A stretch of DNA of 64,000 bases from Actinokineospora baliensis (GTDB taxonomy: Bacteria; Actinomycetota; Actinomycetes; Mycobacteriales; Pseudonocardiaceae): NCBI RefSeq assembly GCF_016907695.1, contig NZ_JAFBCK010000001.1:7366001-7430000 (forward strand), given 5' to 3'. The notes under the pieces are model-generated. The model was given only the letters and a program-made list of their open reading frames with translations, was not told the origin of the DNA and searched no databases. Positions 9,605-18,673 of the stretch are shown here, piece after piece (the stretch's first letter is position 1; each line of letters opens with the position of its first letter). A program made the translations under genes and the position numbers.

Positions 9605-9740
9605 TTGACAACCCCCTGCCCCCGATAGGCTCGAACGTGGGACCTCAGACCCCGGGTGGGTGGGCCCCACCACGCGAGTCGATCATGGAGCTGCGCGGAC
9701 GCGAACAGGGCCCGCCTCGGGGTGAGGCGGGCCCTGTCGT
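9605..9740 (+). ncRNA. Possible small RNA: promoter-like boxes plus terminator, no ORF
   Basis: In the gap between DUF3039 and the RND gene, TTGACA (9605-9610) is followed by TAGGCT (9626-9631), both close to actinobacterial SigA boxes, though the 15-bp spacer is short. About 75 bp further on is a strong hairpin terminator (9706-9736). A transcript from about 9638 to 9740 would be roughly 100 nt, with a GGTGG-GCC-CCACC internal hairpin. The alternative is that the hairpin simply serves the two flanking genes and the boxes are chance. Confidence 0.3.
9706..9736. terminator. Hairpin terminator between DUF3039 and RND genes
   Basis: A perfect 13-bp stem (CAGGGCCCGCCTC at 9706-9718, complement at 9724-9736) with a 5-nt loop sits 14 bp beyond the RND stop codon, so it serves the minus-strand RND gene and could end plus-strand transcripts too. 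Confidence 0.8.
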
Positions 9741-9749
9741 CGTCGCGGG

Positions 9750-12700
9750 TCAGGCGTGTTGGAGTTCTGGTTCGGTGGCCGGGCGTGGGGCGTGCTTGGC
9801 CGCCTTCTTGGCGCGGCGGCGCTCCTTGAAGTTCTCGACCATCGTGTAGAGGGTCGGGACGAGCACCAGGGTCAGCAGCGTCGAGCTGATCAGGCCGCCG
9901 ATCACCACGAGGGCCAGCGGTTTGCCGATGAAGCCGCCCTCCCCCGTGACGCCCGCCGCCATGGGGAGGAGGGCGAAGATGGTGGCCGCCGCGGTCATCA
10001 GGATGGGGCGCAGGCGCCTGCGGCCGCCTTCGATCACGGCGTCGCGGACGCTCATGCCGTCGGCCCGGTACTGGTTGATCAGGTCGATGAGCACGATGGC
10101 GTTGGTGACCACGATGCCGACCAGCATCAGCATGCCGATCAGCGACGGCAGGCCGAGCGGGGTCCCGGTGAGCAGCAGCAGGCCGATGGCGCCGGTCGCG
10201 GCGAACGGGATGGACACCAGCAGGATCAGCGGCTGCACCAGGCTGCGGAAGGTCGCCACCATGATCAGGAAGACGATCGCGATGGCGGCCAGCATGGCCA
10301 GCCCGAGGTCGGCGAAGGTGTCGGCCTGGTCGGCGCTGACGCCGCCGACGGTGTAGGCGGCGCCGCCGGCGAGCTGGAGCTTGCCGAGCCGGGCGGTCAT
10401 GTCCTTGGTGACCGCGCCCAGGTCCGACGAGGTGGACTTGGCGGTGACGGTGGTGCTGCGGTCGCCGTCGGTGCGGGTGACCCGCACCGGGCCGTCGACC
10501 GTGGTCACCTGGGCGACCTGCCCCAGGGTGACCGGACCAGCGGGGCTGGGCAGCGGCAGCGCCTTAAGCGCGGCCACGTCCGCAGGGGCGGTGCCGGTGC
10601 GCAGCAGCACCTGCTGGCGGGAGTCGCCTATAGGCAGGTCTGCGACCGGGGTGCCGCGCAGCGCCTGGGCGGCGAGCTGGGTGATCGTCTGCGTGCTGAG
10701 CCCCTTGGCCGCGGCGGCGACCTGGTCGACGGCGATCTCCACCCGCGGTGAGCTGCGGGCCAGGTCGCTGGTCACCTCGCTGAGCCCGGAGGTGCCCGCG
10801 ACCGCGTCCTGCACGGTCTTGGTCGCGGCGACGAGCCCGGCCGCGTCGGGCGCGGTGACCAGGACCTCGAGGGAGTTCGACGTGCCGGACCCGGTGTCGC
10901 TGCCGGTCTCCAGCTTGCCCGCCGAGGTGCCGAGGCGGTCCTTGATACCCGCGATCACGGCGGAGCGGTCCACATCGGCCTTGAGGGTGGCGAACACGGT
11001 GGTGTTGCCGCCGCTGCTGGCGCCGAAGCCCGCGAACAGGTCGTCGGTGCCGACGGTGACCTGGTAGACCTCGATCTCCGGGGTCGCGGCGAGCACGTCC
11101 TCGAGCTTCTTGGCCGCGGCGTCGCGGGCGTCGAGGCTGGTGCCGGGCGGCAGTTCCTGGGTGAGCTGGACCGAGGTGCCGCCGTTGTCGTCGATGAAGC
11201 TGGTCTCCAGGCGGCTGGCCAGTCCCATGGTGAGCACGAAGATGACGATCGCCACCAGGATCGTGGCCCACCGGCGCTTGGTGGCGAACCGCAGCACCGG
11301 GACGTAGGCGCGCTGCAGCGGGCTGCGCCGCTCCTTGTCCAGGGCCTCCTGCAGCGCGCGCTCGGCGGCGGCGGGGTCGGTGGGGACGGCGGGGCGCTTG
11401 AGGAACCAGTACGCCAGGACCGGGACGATCGTCAGCGACACCAGCAGCGACGCGACGAGCGCGACGGTGACGGTCAGCGAGAACGGCCCGAACAGCTCGC
11501 CCGCGATGCCACCGACGAACGCGATCGGGGCGAACACGGCCACCGTGGTCAGGGTGGAGGCGGTGACCGCGCCCGCGACCTCCTTGGTGCCGTCGAGGAT
11601 CGCGCGGTGCTTCTCCTCGCCGTACTCCAGATGTCGTTTGATGTTCTCCAGCACGACGATCGAGTCGTCGACCACCCGGCCGATCGCGATGGTCAGCGCG
11701 CCGAGGGTGAGCATGTTCAGCGACAGGTCGCCCGTCCACATCACCAGCAGCGCCACCAGGACCGACAGCGGGATCGACACGGCGGTGACGACGGTGGAGC
11801 GGATGGACAGCAGGAACAGCAGGATCACCAGCACCGCGAAGGCGAGGCCGAGCATGCCCTCGGTGGTCAGCCCGCTGATCGCCTTCTCCACCTCGGGCCC
11901 CTGCGAGAACACGACGGTGAGGTCGGTCTGCGCGGTGCGCTCGAGGTCGGCGAGCTTGTCGTTGACCGCCTTGGAGATCTCGACCGCGTTGCCGTCGCGG
12001 GTCATGGTGACCACGACGCCCAGGGTCGCCTTGCCGTCGGTGCGGGTGATCACGGTGGGCGCGGCGAGTCCTGACTCGACGGTCGCGACCTGGCCGAGGG
12101 TCACCGGTTTGCCCTGCGCGGGCAGTTGCAGCGCGCGCAGATCGTCCACACTGGTCAGTGGGCCGCCGGTTTGGACGGTCAGCGTCTTGTCCGACTCGGT
12201 GATCGTTCCGGCCGGGACGGTGGCGCCCGCCGAGGCCAGCGTCGCGGCCAGCGCGGCCGGGTCGACGCCCGCGGCGCCGAGCTTGGCGTAGTCCACCCGG
12301 ACGACGACCTGCTGCGTGCGGGCACCGTTGACGGTGGCCTCGCGCACGCCCTTGATCCCCTCCAGGGCGGGCACGACCTCGGAGCGCAACCGCTTCGCCG
12401 CGGCCACTTCGTCGTCACCGGTGGTCGCGGCGAGCATCACGACCGGGAAGTCGTCGGTGCTGCCCAGCAGCACGGTCGGCTCAACGCCCTGCGGCAGTTG
12501 CGGGCGCAGCCGGTTGACGGCCTGCTGCAACTGCCCGACCGCGGTGTTCATGTCGGTGCCGTAGACGAACTGGACCTGGATGGTCGCCGAGCTCTCCGCG
12601 GACTGGGTGGTGATCTTCTCCACACCCGCGATGCCCCTGGCACCGGCGGAGATCGGCTCGGCCACCTGGCTGTCGACCACGTCCGGCGACGCACCCGGGT

Positions 12701-12854
12701 AGGGCGCGAGCACGACCGCGGCGGGCAGCTGGATGGACGGCAGGAGTTGTTGCTTGAGCGACGGTAGTGCGATGGCGCCGAAGCCGATGATGAGCAGGCT
12801 GAGCAAGCCCACCAGGCCCCGATTGCCCAGGCTGAGTCGTGCCAGCACGGACAT
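9750..12854 (-). CDS. RND family efflux transporter (HAE1/SwrC type)
   Basis: A 1034-residue proton-driven exporter of the AcrB/HAE1 branch. It has a first membrane helix at residues 12-31, a large extracytoplasmic loop with porter subdomains (PGASPDVVDSQV and ARGIAGVEKI motifs), then membrane helices 2-6 containing GRVVDDSIVV, where the paired aspartates match the proton-relay Asp-Asp of AcrB. The second half repeats the design. This is full family length. In Gram-negative bacteria such pumps work with an adaptor and an outer-membrane channel; none is encoded nearby here, as with Bacillus SwrC, so it probably acts alone on amphiphiles or lipids. It has no regulator gene next to it, but a palindrome (12985-13002) lies upstream. 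Confidence 0.93.
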   Translation of the reverse strand: MSVLARLSLGNRGLVGLLSLLIIGFGAIALPSLKQQLLPSIQLPAAVVLAPYPGASPDVVDSQVAEPISAGARGIAGVEKITTQSAESSATIQVQFVYGTDMNTAVGQLQQAVNRLRPQLPQGVEPTVLLGSTDDFPVVMLAATTGDDEVAAAKRLRSEVVPALEGIKGVREATVNGARTQQVVVRVDYAKLGAAGVDPAALAATLASAGATVPAGTITESDKTLTVQTGGPLTSVDDLRALQLPAQGKPVTLGQVATVESGLAAPTVITRTDGKATLGVVVTMTRDGNAVEISKAVNDKLADLERTAQTDLTVVFSQGPEVEKAISGLTTEGMLGLAFAVLVILLFLLSIRSTVVTAVSIPLSVLVALLVMWTGDLSLNMLTLGALTIAIGRVVDDSIVVLENIKRHLEYGEEKHRAILDGTKEVAGAVTASTLTTVAVFAPIAFVGGIAGELFGPFSLTVTVALVASLLVSLTIVPVLAYWFLKRPAVPTDPAAAERALQEALDKERRSPLQRAYVPVLRFATKRRWATILVAIVIFVLTMGLASRLETSFIDDNGGTSVQLTQELPPGTSLDARDAAAKKLEDVLAATPEIEVYQVTVGTDDLFAGFGASSGGNTTVFATLKADVDRSAVIAGIKDRLGTSAGKLETGSDTGSGTSNSLEVLVTAPDAAGLVAATKTVQDAVAGTSGLSEVTSDLARSSPRVEIAVDQVAAAAKGLSTQTITQLAAQALRGTPVADLPIGDSRQQVLLRTGTAPADVAALKALPLPSPAGPVTLGQVAQVTTVDGPVRVTRTDGDRSTTVTAKSTSSDLGAVTKDMTARLGKLQLAGGAAYTVGGVSADQADTFADLGLAMLAAIAIVFLIMVATFRSLVQPLILLVSIPFAATGAIGLLLLTGTPLGLPSLIGMLMLVGIVVTNAIVLIDLINQYRADGMSVRDAVIEGGRRRLRPILMTAAATIFALLPMAAGVTGEGGFIGKPLALVVIGGLISSTLLTLVLVPTLYTMVENFKERRRAKKAAKHAPRPATEPELQHA

Positions 12855-12984
12855 CTGCGTAGTTCCCCTCCCAGAGCGGACACCGGTGGCCCCAGGCGCG
12901 CTCGCGCGCCGTACACCGGTGGAATCGGGGGAAGCCTGGCACAGGATTGCTGAGGACCGACTCAGTCCACAGGGTTAACCAGTG

Positions 12985-13002
12985 GTCATACAAAAGTATG
13001 AC
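12985..13002. promoter_or_regulatory. 18-bp palindrome GTCATAC-AAAA-GTATGAC upstream of RND gene
   Basis: Perfect 7-bp arms around an AT-rich centre, 131 bp before the RND start and immediately after the YihY stop codon. It looks like a TetR- or MarR-type operator and is unusually AT-rich for this genome. It could instead be a weak terminator of the YihY gene, but the stem is AT-rich and lacks a U-run. Confidence 0.4.
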
Positions 13003-14061
13003 TCAGCGGCCGACGTTGTCCTGGTCCCTGGACCGGGTGGCGTCGGGGAGCGGCTCTGGCTCGGCTTCCGCGGGTTCCTCCCGGGGCCGCCGGTTCTTGC
13101 CCGCGGCGCGCTCCATCTCCAAGCGCCGCCAGCGCCGCCGCTGCCTCTTGGTCATCTTGGCGGGCCACACCTCTTGGATCGCGGCGTTGAAGTAGGCGCC
13201 GATCACCACCGCTAGGCCGATGAAGAAAGCGAACAGCAGGAACGCGATAGGTGTCGCCAAAGCGCCATATGTGTAACCGGTTGTGGTGATCCAGCCTATG
13301 TAGAGCCGCAATCCGATGCTGGACAGGACGAACACCGCCATCGCCATGACAGCGCCGGGCAGCCCGCGGTGCCACGGCAATTTGCGCGGCAGGGCGAGCT
13401 TGTAGAGCGTTGCCAGGGCGAGCACGGTGAGGATGCCGATCACCGGGTAGTAGGCGATGTTCACCCACGTGGTGATGGTCGGGCGCCAGGACACCGGGAA
13501 CAGGTTGGGCAGCAGGTCCGGTCCCAGCGCGAGCACCGGGAGGCCGATGATCAGCAGCACCAGGCTGGCCACGTAGAGCAACAACGCGAAGATCCGTTGC
13601 CACACCTCGTGCCGGACCCCGTACTGACCGTGTGCGACGGTGATCGCGTCGACGAACGAGGACATGGCCGACGAGCCCGCCCACAGCGAGATGAGGAAGC
13701 CGACCGAGACGATCTCGCCGCGCCCGACGGTGAGGATGTCGGCGACGGTCGGTTGGATGATCTGCGTCACCACGCTCTCGCTGAACGCCTTGCGCGAGAT
13801 GTCGAGGATGTCGGCCTGCACCGCGAGCACCACGTCCGGGCCGAACCACTCGGCGACGAACCCGAGGCTGCCCAGCAGCCCCAGCAGCAGCGGCGGCAGC
13901 GACAGCACCTGCCAGAACGCCGCCTCCGCCGCCTCGGAGAAGATGTTGCCCTCCCAGGCCTTGGACAGGGTGCGCTTGAGCAACCGGGACGGGCCCCGCC
14001 GCGCGGGCGGGCCGCCGGGGGTGCCGTCGCGGCCGTCCTGGGGTCCGGGCTGCGCGGTCAT
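13003..14061 (-). CDS. YihY/UPF0761 family inner-membrane protein
   Basis: A 352-residue integral membrane protein of the YihY/BrkB family (formerly mis-named ribonuclease BN). It has about six transmembrane helices between residues 50 and 300, the family motif LWAGSSAMSSFVDAI in the third segment, and NIAYYPVIGI in a later loop. The last 55 residues are a charged Arg/Glu/Pro-rich cytosolic tail. The function is unknown; some relatives have been proposed as transporters or as affecting envelope integrity. It is divergent from the helicase gene, with 157 bp between starts, and upstream of the RND gene on the same strand, so co-transcription is possible. Confidence 0.88.
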   Translation of the reverse strand: MTAQPGPQDGRDGTPGGPPARRGPSRLLKRTLSKAWEGNIFSEAAEAAFWQVLSLPPLLLGLLGSLGFVAEWFGPDVVLAVQADILDISRKAFSESVVTQIIQPTVADILTVGRGEIVSVGFLISLWAGSSAMSSFVDAITVAHGQYGVRHEVWQRIFALLLYVASLVLLIIGLPVLALGPDLLPNLFPVSWRPTITTWVNIAYYPVIGILTVLALATLYKLALPRKLPWHRGLPGAVMAMAVFVLSSIGLRLYIGWITTTGYTYGALATPIAFLLFAFFIGLAVVIGAYFNAAIQEVWPAKMTKRQRRRWRRLEMERAAGKNRRPREEPAEAEPEPLPDATRSRDQDNVGR

Positions 14062-14218
14062 ACGGGGTCAAGCATGGTCCATGGGGGTGCGTTCGGCTTG
14101 ATCGCGGTCCCCGGCGCTGCCCCGGCGTGTCGCGGGTGCGGGCGATCTTGGGCTGGCGGGCGGTATCCTCACGGACGCCCTCAACCCGGTCCCGTGCCGA
14201 TCCGCTGAGGGCATCGCC

Positions 14219-15991
14219 GTGTCCGGAGCAGGTGGAGAGGAGCTGGGGCATCCCGTGACCCGGGCCGAGGTGGAACCGGAGACCCGTGCGCAGCCCCCCG
14301 CGGCGCGCCCGCTGCGGGACTGGCAGCGCCGCGCGCTGACGAAGTACCTGACGACCCGCCCGAAGGACTTCCTGGCGGTCGCCACGCCCGGCGCGGGCAA
14401 GACCGTGTTCGGCCTGCGGGTGGCCGCGGAGCTGCTGGCGGACCGGACCGTCGAGTCGTTGACCATCGTCGCGCCGACCGAGCACCTCAAGCACCAGTGG
14501 GCGGGCGCGGCGAGCGCTGCGGGCATCCCGATCGACCCGAACTTCACCAACTCGATGGGCGCCACCTCGCGCGACTTCCGCGGTGTCGCGGTGACCTACG
14601 CGCAGGTGGCCGCGCACCCGAGCCTGCACAGGGTGCGCACCGAGCAGCGCAAGACGCTGGTGATCCTCGACGAGATCCACCACGGCGGCGACGCCAAGAG
14701 CTGGGGCGACGCGGTCCGCGAGGCGTTCACCCCGGCGACCCGCAGGCTGGCGCTGACCGGCACCCCGTTCCGCAGCGACGACTCGCCGATCCCGTTCATC
14801 GACTACGAGCCGGACGGGCAGGGCTTCCAGCGCAGCCGCGCCGACCACACCTACGGCTACTCCGACGCGCTGCGCGACGGCGTGGTCCGGCCGGTGATCT
14901 TCCTGGCGTACTCGGGCGAGGCGAGCTGGCGGACCAGCGCGGGTGAGGAGTTCACCGCGCGCCTGGGCGAGCCGCTGACCGCCGAGCAGACCGCGCGGGC
15001 GTGGCGCACCGCGCTCGACCCGTCCGGCGAGTGGGTCCCCTCGGTGCTGGGGGCCGCCGACACCCGGTTGACGCAGGTCCGCCAGCACGTGCCGGACGCC
15101 GGTGGCCTGGTCATCGCCTCCGACCACGTCTCGGCCAAGGCGTACGCCCAGATCCTGGAGACCGCGACCGGGCAGGCCCCGACCCTGGTGCTCTCCGACG
15201 ACCCGAAGGCCTCCGGGCGGATCCAGGAGTTCTCCGACTCGGACTCGCGGTGGCTGGTCGCGGTGCGGATGGTCAGCGAGGGCGTGGACGTGCCGCGGTT
15301 GGCGGTGGGGGTCTACGCGACCAGCGCCTCGACGCCGCTGTTCTTCGCGCAGGCGATCGGCCGGTACGTGCGGGTGCGGCGGCAGGGCGAGACGGCGAGC
15401 GTGTTCCTGCCGTCGGTGCCGGTGCTGCTGGACCTGGCCAGCCAGCTGGAGGCCGAGCGCGACCACGTCCTGGGCAAGCCGCACCGGGAGAAGGAGGGCT
15501 GGGACGACGAGCTCGTCGCCGACGCCAACCGGACCAAGGACGAGCTGGGCGAGGAGGAGAAGGCGTTCACCGCGCTGGGTGCCTCCGCCGAGCTCGACCA
15601 GGTGATCTTCGACGGGTCCTCGTTCGGGACCACGGCGATGGCGGGCACGGTCGAGGAGGAGGAGTACCTCGGCCTGCCGGGTCTGCTGGAGCCGGAGCAG
15701 GTCAAGGCCCTGTTGCGGCAGCGCCAGGAGCAGCAGCTGGCCGACCGCAGCAAGCGGGCGGCGGCGGTCAAACCCGCCGAGCCGGTGCAGGCGCGGTCGC
15801 AGTCGGTGCAGGAGCGGCTGGCCACGCTGCGCAAGGAGTTGAACGCGCTAGTGGGGATGGCCCACCACCGCACCGGCAAGCCGCACGGGATGATCCACGG
15901 TGAGCTGCGCCGCTCGTGCGGTGGTCCGCCGACCGCCATGGCCTCGATCGAGCAGCTCGAGGAGCGGATCGCCACATTGCGGTCGTGGTGA
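14219..15991 (+). CDS. DEAD/DEAH-like superfamily II helicase
   Basis: A 590-residue SF2 helicase. Residues 30-60 give the Q-like and Walker A motifs (RPLRDWQRRAL and ATPGAGKT), residue 150 the Walker B box LDEIHH (DEIH), then motif III LTGTPF, and motifs V-VI in the second RecA domain (VRMVSEGVDVP and QAIGRYVRVRR). After about residue 430 a long charged, partly coiled tail follows. This is close to the mycobacterial helicase group related to RecG/UvrB-like nucleic-acid translocases, commonly single copy in actinobacteria and found near DUF3039. It probably acts on DNA or RNA during repair; the precise substrate is not known. The GTG start is tentative because the ribosome site is weak. Confidence 0.9.
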   Translation: MSGAGGEELGHPVTRAEVEPETRAQPPAARPLRDWQRRALTKYLTTRPKDFLAVATPGAGKTVFGLRVAAELLADRTVESLTIVAPTEHLKHQWAGAASAAGIPIDPNFTNSMGATSRDFRGVAVTYAQVAAHPSLHRVRTEQRKTLVILDEIHHGGDAKSWGDAVREAFTPATRRLALTGTPFRSDDSPIPFIDYEPDGQGFQRSRADHTYGYSDALRDGVVRPVIFLAYSGEASWRTSAGEEFTARLGEPLTAEQTARAWRTALDPSGEWVPSVLGAADTRLTQVRQHVPDAGGLVIASDHVSAKAYAQILETATGQAPTLVLSDDPKASGRIQEFSDSDSRWLVAVRMVSEGVDVPRLAVGVYATSASTPLFFAQAIGRYVRVRRQGETASVFLPSVPVLLDLASQLEAERDHVLGKPHREKEGWDDELVADANRTKDELGEEEKAFTALGASAELDQVIFDGSSFGTTAMAGTVEEEEYLGLPGLLEPEQVKALLRQRQEQQLADRSKRAAAVKPAEPVQARSQSVQERLATLRKELNALVGMAHHRTGKPHGMIHGELRRSCGGPPTAMASIEQLEERIATLRSW

Positions 15992-16017
15992 CCCCGGCCG
16001 CTTGCCATGATGTCCGG

Positions 16018-16926
16018 GTGAGCCTGGTTATCGCTGATGAGGTCGTCGCCGCTCTGTCCGAGGGTCGCGGGGTGGTGGCGCTGGAGAGCACCCTGCTGGC
16101 GCACGGGCTGCCCCAGGGGCGCAACCTGGAGGTCGGGGCCCGTCTGGAGCGGATCGTGCGCGAGGCGGGCGCTGTGCCCGCCACGATCGCGGTGCTCGAC
16201 GGTGTGGCGCACGTCGGGTTGACGCCCGAGCAGCTGGAGCGGGTGTGCTCCCCCGGTCTCGCGAAGCTGTCCCTGCGGGATCTGGGGCCCGCGTACGCCC
16301 TTAAGCGCGATGGCGCGACCACTGTGGCGAGCACGGCGGCGTTGGCACACCGCGCGGGTATTGGGGTGTTCGCGACGGGTGGGCTCGGTGGGGTTCACCT
16401 GTCGGTTCCCGCCGGTAGTGCCTCTTGGGACGTTTCGGCGGACTTGGACGTCTTGGCGAACACCCCGGTGACGGTTGTCTGTTCGGGGGTCAAGTCGATC
16501 CTCGACATCGCCGCGACCGTTGAGGTGCTGGAGACGAAGTCGGTTCCTGTCGTGGGTTACCGCACGGACTACTTCCCCGGCTTCTACCTGCGGGAGTCGG
16601 CGCACACCGTGCCGTGGCGGGTGGATGACCCCGCCGAGGCCGCCGCGGTGGTCGCGGCGCACCGCACCGTGACGTCGTCGGGGGTGTTGTTGGTCAACCC
16701 GGTTCCGGTCGAGCACGAGTTGGACCGCGACCTGCACGACCGTCTACTGAGCGACGGGATGGCGCTGCTGCAGGAGCGCGGCATCACCGGTAAAGACGTC
16801 ACCCCGGCGCTGCTCGAGTTCTTCCACAACGGCAGCGGTGGGACGAGTCTTAGTGCCAACACTGAGCTTGTCGCCAACAACGCTCAACTGGCTGCAGAGG
16901 TCGCGGTTCAGCTTTCATCGCGGTAA
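16018..16926 (+). CDS. psuG: Pseudouridine-5'-phosphate glycosidase
   Basis: This 302-residue enzyme splits pseudouridine 5'-phosphate into uracil and ribose 5-phosphate. The sequence shows the family's ALESTLLAHGLP strand (glutamate acid/base), the GGLGGVH phosphate-binding loop and the catalytic lysine motif VKSILD followed by VEVLET. The length agrees with E. coli YeiN (312). GTG 16018 is chosen because the family begins at the VIADEVVAAL segment; the upstream frame overlaps the helicase gene. Its usual partner, a PfkB-type pseudouridine kinase, lies 2.6 kb downstream on the same strand beyond an oppositely oriented exporter operon. The last 19 bp overlap the 3' end of the convergent ABC ATPase gene. 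Confidence 0.93.
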   Translation: MSLVIADEVVAALSEGRGVVALESTLLAHGLPQGRNLEVGARLERIVREAGAVPATIAVLDGVAHVGLTPEQLERVCSPGLAKLSLRDLGPAYALKRDGATTVASTAALAHRAGIGVFATGGLGGVHLSVPAGSASWDVSADLDVLANTPVTVVCSGVKSILDIAATVEVLETKSVPVVGYRTDYFPGFYLRESAHTVPWRVDDPAEAAAVVAAHRTVTSSGVLLVNPVPVEHELDRDLHDRLLSDGMALLQERGITGKDVTPALLEFFHNGSGGTSLSANTELVANNAQLAAEVAVQLSSR

Positions 16927-17864
16927 AGCTTGGAGACGACGTCTTCGATGTTCGGCTCTTGCACAGACAAGTCTCGTAGTGACACAGCCTGCGCTAGTGC
17001 CGCGACCACTTCCCCTGCCGCGGTGCCATCGAGCGTGAGGGTGACCCGGCGAGCGTCGGCTTCCACTGCGGTAACAACGGCACCGGGCAGCGTAAGGCCG
17101 TCCGGCCAGGGGGAGTCCAAGTCGGCGACGATAGTGCGGCGTGACCTATAGCGGGCGTGGAGTTCGTCGAGTGTGCCGTCGTGCACTACGCGCCCGTGGT
17201 CGATCACAACAAGCCTGCGGCACAGCTTCTCTATGTCGGCGAGGTCGTGGGTCGTGAGGACAACTGTGGTGTCGCCGCGCCGGTCGAGGTCGGTGAGGAA
17301 CGACCGCACCGCTTGTTTGCTGAGCACGTCGAGGCCGATGGTGGGTTCGTCGAGGAACAGCACCTCAGGGCCGTGCAAGAGCGCGGCGGTGAGTTCACCG
17401 CGCATGCGCTGGCCCAGCGAAAGCTGCCGTACCGGGGTGTGCCGGAACTCGTCGAGGCCAAGCAGGTCCGAACACTGCTTGAGCCGGGCCGCGTGGTCGC
17501 CTTCGGGGACGCGGTAGATGTGCCGCAGCAGGGAGAACGAATCCTCCAGCGGCAGGTCCCACCAGAGTTGCGAGCGCTGCCCGAAAACGACGCCGATGCG
17601 CCTCGCCAACGTCGTGCGTTTGGCGACGGGCTCCAGGCCGCAGACGCTGACCTCTCCCCCGCTCGGCGCGAGTACACCCGTGAGCATCTTGAGCGTAGTG
17701 GACTTGCCCGCGCCGTTGGGCCCGATGTAGCCGAGCAGCTCGCCGCGTTCCACGGTGAGGTCGACACCGTCCACAGCGGACACGACATGGCGTTCCCGAC
17801 GGATCCGGCCGACTTTGCGGGTCACGGTGAAGTCCTTGCGCAGACCGCGCGCTGAAATGATCAT
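16908..17864 (-). CDS. ABC-2 type exporter ATP-binding protein
   Basis: A 318-residue ATPase of the NatA/DUF4162 type (COG4586). Walker A is GPNGAGKST, the signature is LSLGQRMRGELTAALL, Walker B is VLFLDEPTIGLD, and the switch region is LTTHD. The N-terminal part has the RxGRIRRERHVVSAVDGVD insert typical of this exporter group. It is the last gene of a three-gene operon with two DUF990-like membrane proteins; its ATG overlaps the preceding stop (ATGA at 17861-17864), which points to translational coupling. The substrate is unknown; homologous sets have been linked to drug resistance and to viologen export. Its 3' end overlaps psuG by 19 bp in a tail-to-tail manner. Confidence 0.93.
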   Translation of the reverse strand: MIISARGLRKDFTVTRKVGRIRRERHVVSAVDGVDLTVERGELLGYIGPNGAGKSTTLKMLTGVLAPSGGEVSVCGLEPVAKRTTLARRIGVVFGQRSQLWWDLPLEDSFSLLRHIYRVPEGDHAARLKQCSDLLGLDEFRHTPVRQLSLGQRMRGELTAALLHGPEVLFLDEPTIGLDVLSKQAVRSFLTDLDRRGDTTVVLTTHDLADIEKLCRRLVVIDHGRVVHDGTLDELHARYRSRRTIVADLDSPWPDGLTLPGAVVTAVEADARRVTLTLDGTAAGEVVAALAQAVSLRDLSVQEPNIEDVVSKLYRDES

Positions 17865-18673
17865 GACCCCGTGCTCCGGTAGTGGCGGACGCCCACGCGC
17901 CAGAACACGGCTGCGACGCAAGCGGCGATGACGGCGACCAACGGCGACGCCCAGGCCACCGCGGTCGGTAGGCCAAGAGGATCGGGCTTGCCGAGTAGGA
18001 CAAGGCCTGGGAAGTAGGCGACGAAACCGAACCCGAGGCCGAGGGTGAACAGGTCGCGGAACCAGCCGCCGTACATGGTGCTCGGGTACGAGGTGAAGTC
18101 CCGCCCGCCGTAGGTGAACGCGTTCGCGACCTCACCGGACTCGACCCACCAGAAGGCAACGGTGGCCCCCGCGATGAACAGGCTGGCGAAGAACACGGCT
18201 CCGGAGATCGGGACGATCGCGGCGAAGAAGGCGCGTTCCAACGTCCACGGGATGTCGGCCACGCACAAGGCGACGATGTAGAGCACCAGTCCCTGCGCTG
18301 CTCGACCGACACGGCGTAAGGCGAAGGTGATGACCGCGAGCTGCACCAGCGCGGACAGAGGACGCACGAGCAGCGAGTCGAACAACCCAGAGCGGACGTA
18401 CTCGCGTAGTCGATCGGCGCTACCCGCGACCAGATCCCCCACGGTGAAACCGACAGCGGCTAGAGCGGTCATCAGGAGTACTTCAGTGCCGTTGAATCCG
18501 CCTAGCGCGCCGGTGACGCTGAACAACACGAAGACCGTGGCGATGTCCAGGCCGTTGACGACCATGCTGCCGAGGATCTCCAACAGCATCGAAGTCCGGT
18601 ACTGCGCTTGGCTGCGGATCTGCGCGCGCAGCACCCGCCCGTACACCCGAGCCGTTCCGAGGATCTCAGCCAC
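17861..18673 (-). CDS. ABC-2 family exporter membrane protein (DUF990, COG3694)
   Basis: A 270-residue membrane protein with about six hydrophobic segments and the family motifs RAQIRSQAQYRTSMLLEI near the N-terminus and YVRSGLFDSLLVRPLS in the first cytosolic loop. With its neighbour it forms the channel of a two-permease, one-ATPase exporter. I chose GTG 18673, which overlaps the upstream permease stop by 8 bp; an alternative in-frame start at 18700 would overlap it by 35 bp. Its own stop overlaps the ATPase start. All three genes therefore form one tightly coupled operon. Confidence 0.9.
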   Translation of the reverse strand: MAEILGTARVYGRVLRAQIRSQAQYRTSMLLEILGSMVVNGLDIATVFVLFSVTGALGGFNGTEVLLMTALAAVGFTVGDLVAGSADRLREYVRSGLFDSLLVRPLSALVQLAVITFALRRVGRAAQGLVLYIVALCVADIPWTLERAFFAAIVPISGAVFFASLFIAGATVAFWWVESGEVANAFTYGGRDFTSYPSTMYGGWFRDLFTLGLGFGFVAYFPGLVLLGKPDPLGLPTAVAWASPLVAVIAACVAAVFWRVGVRHYRSTGS

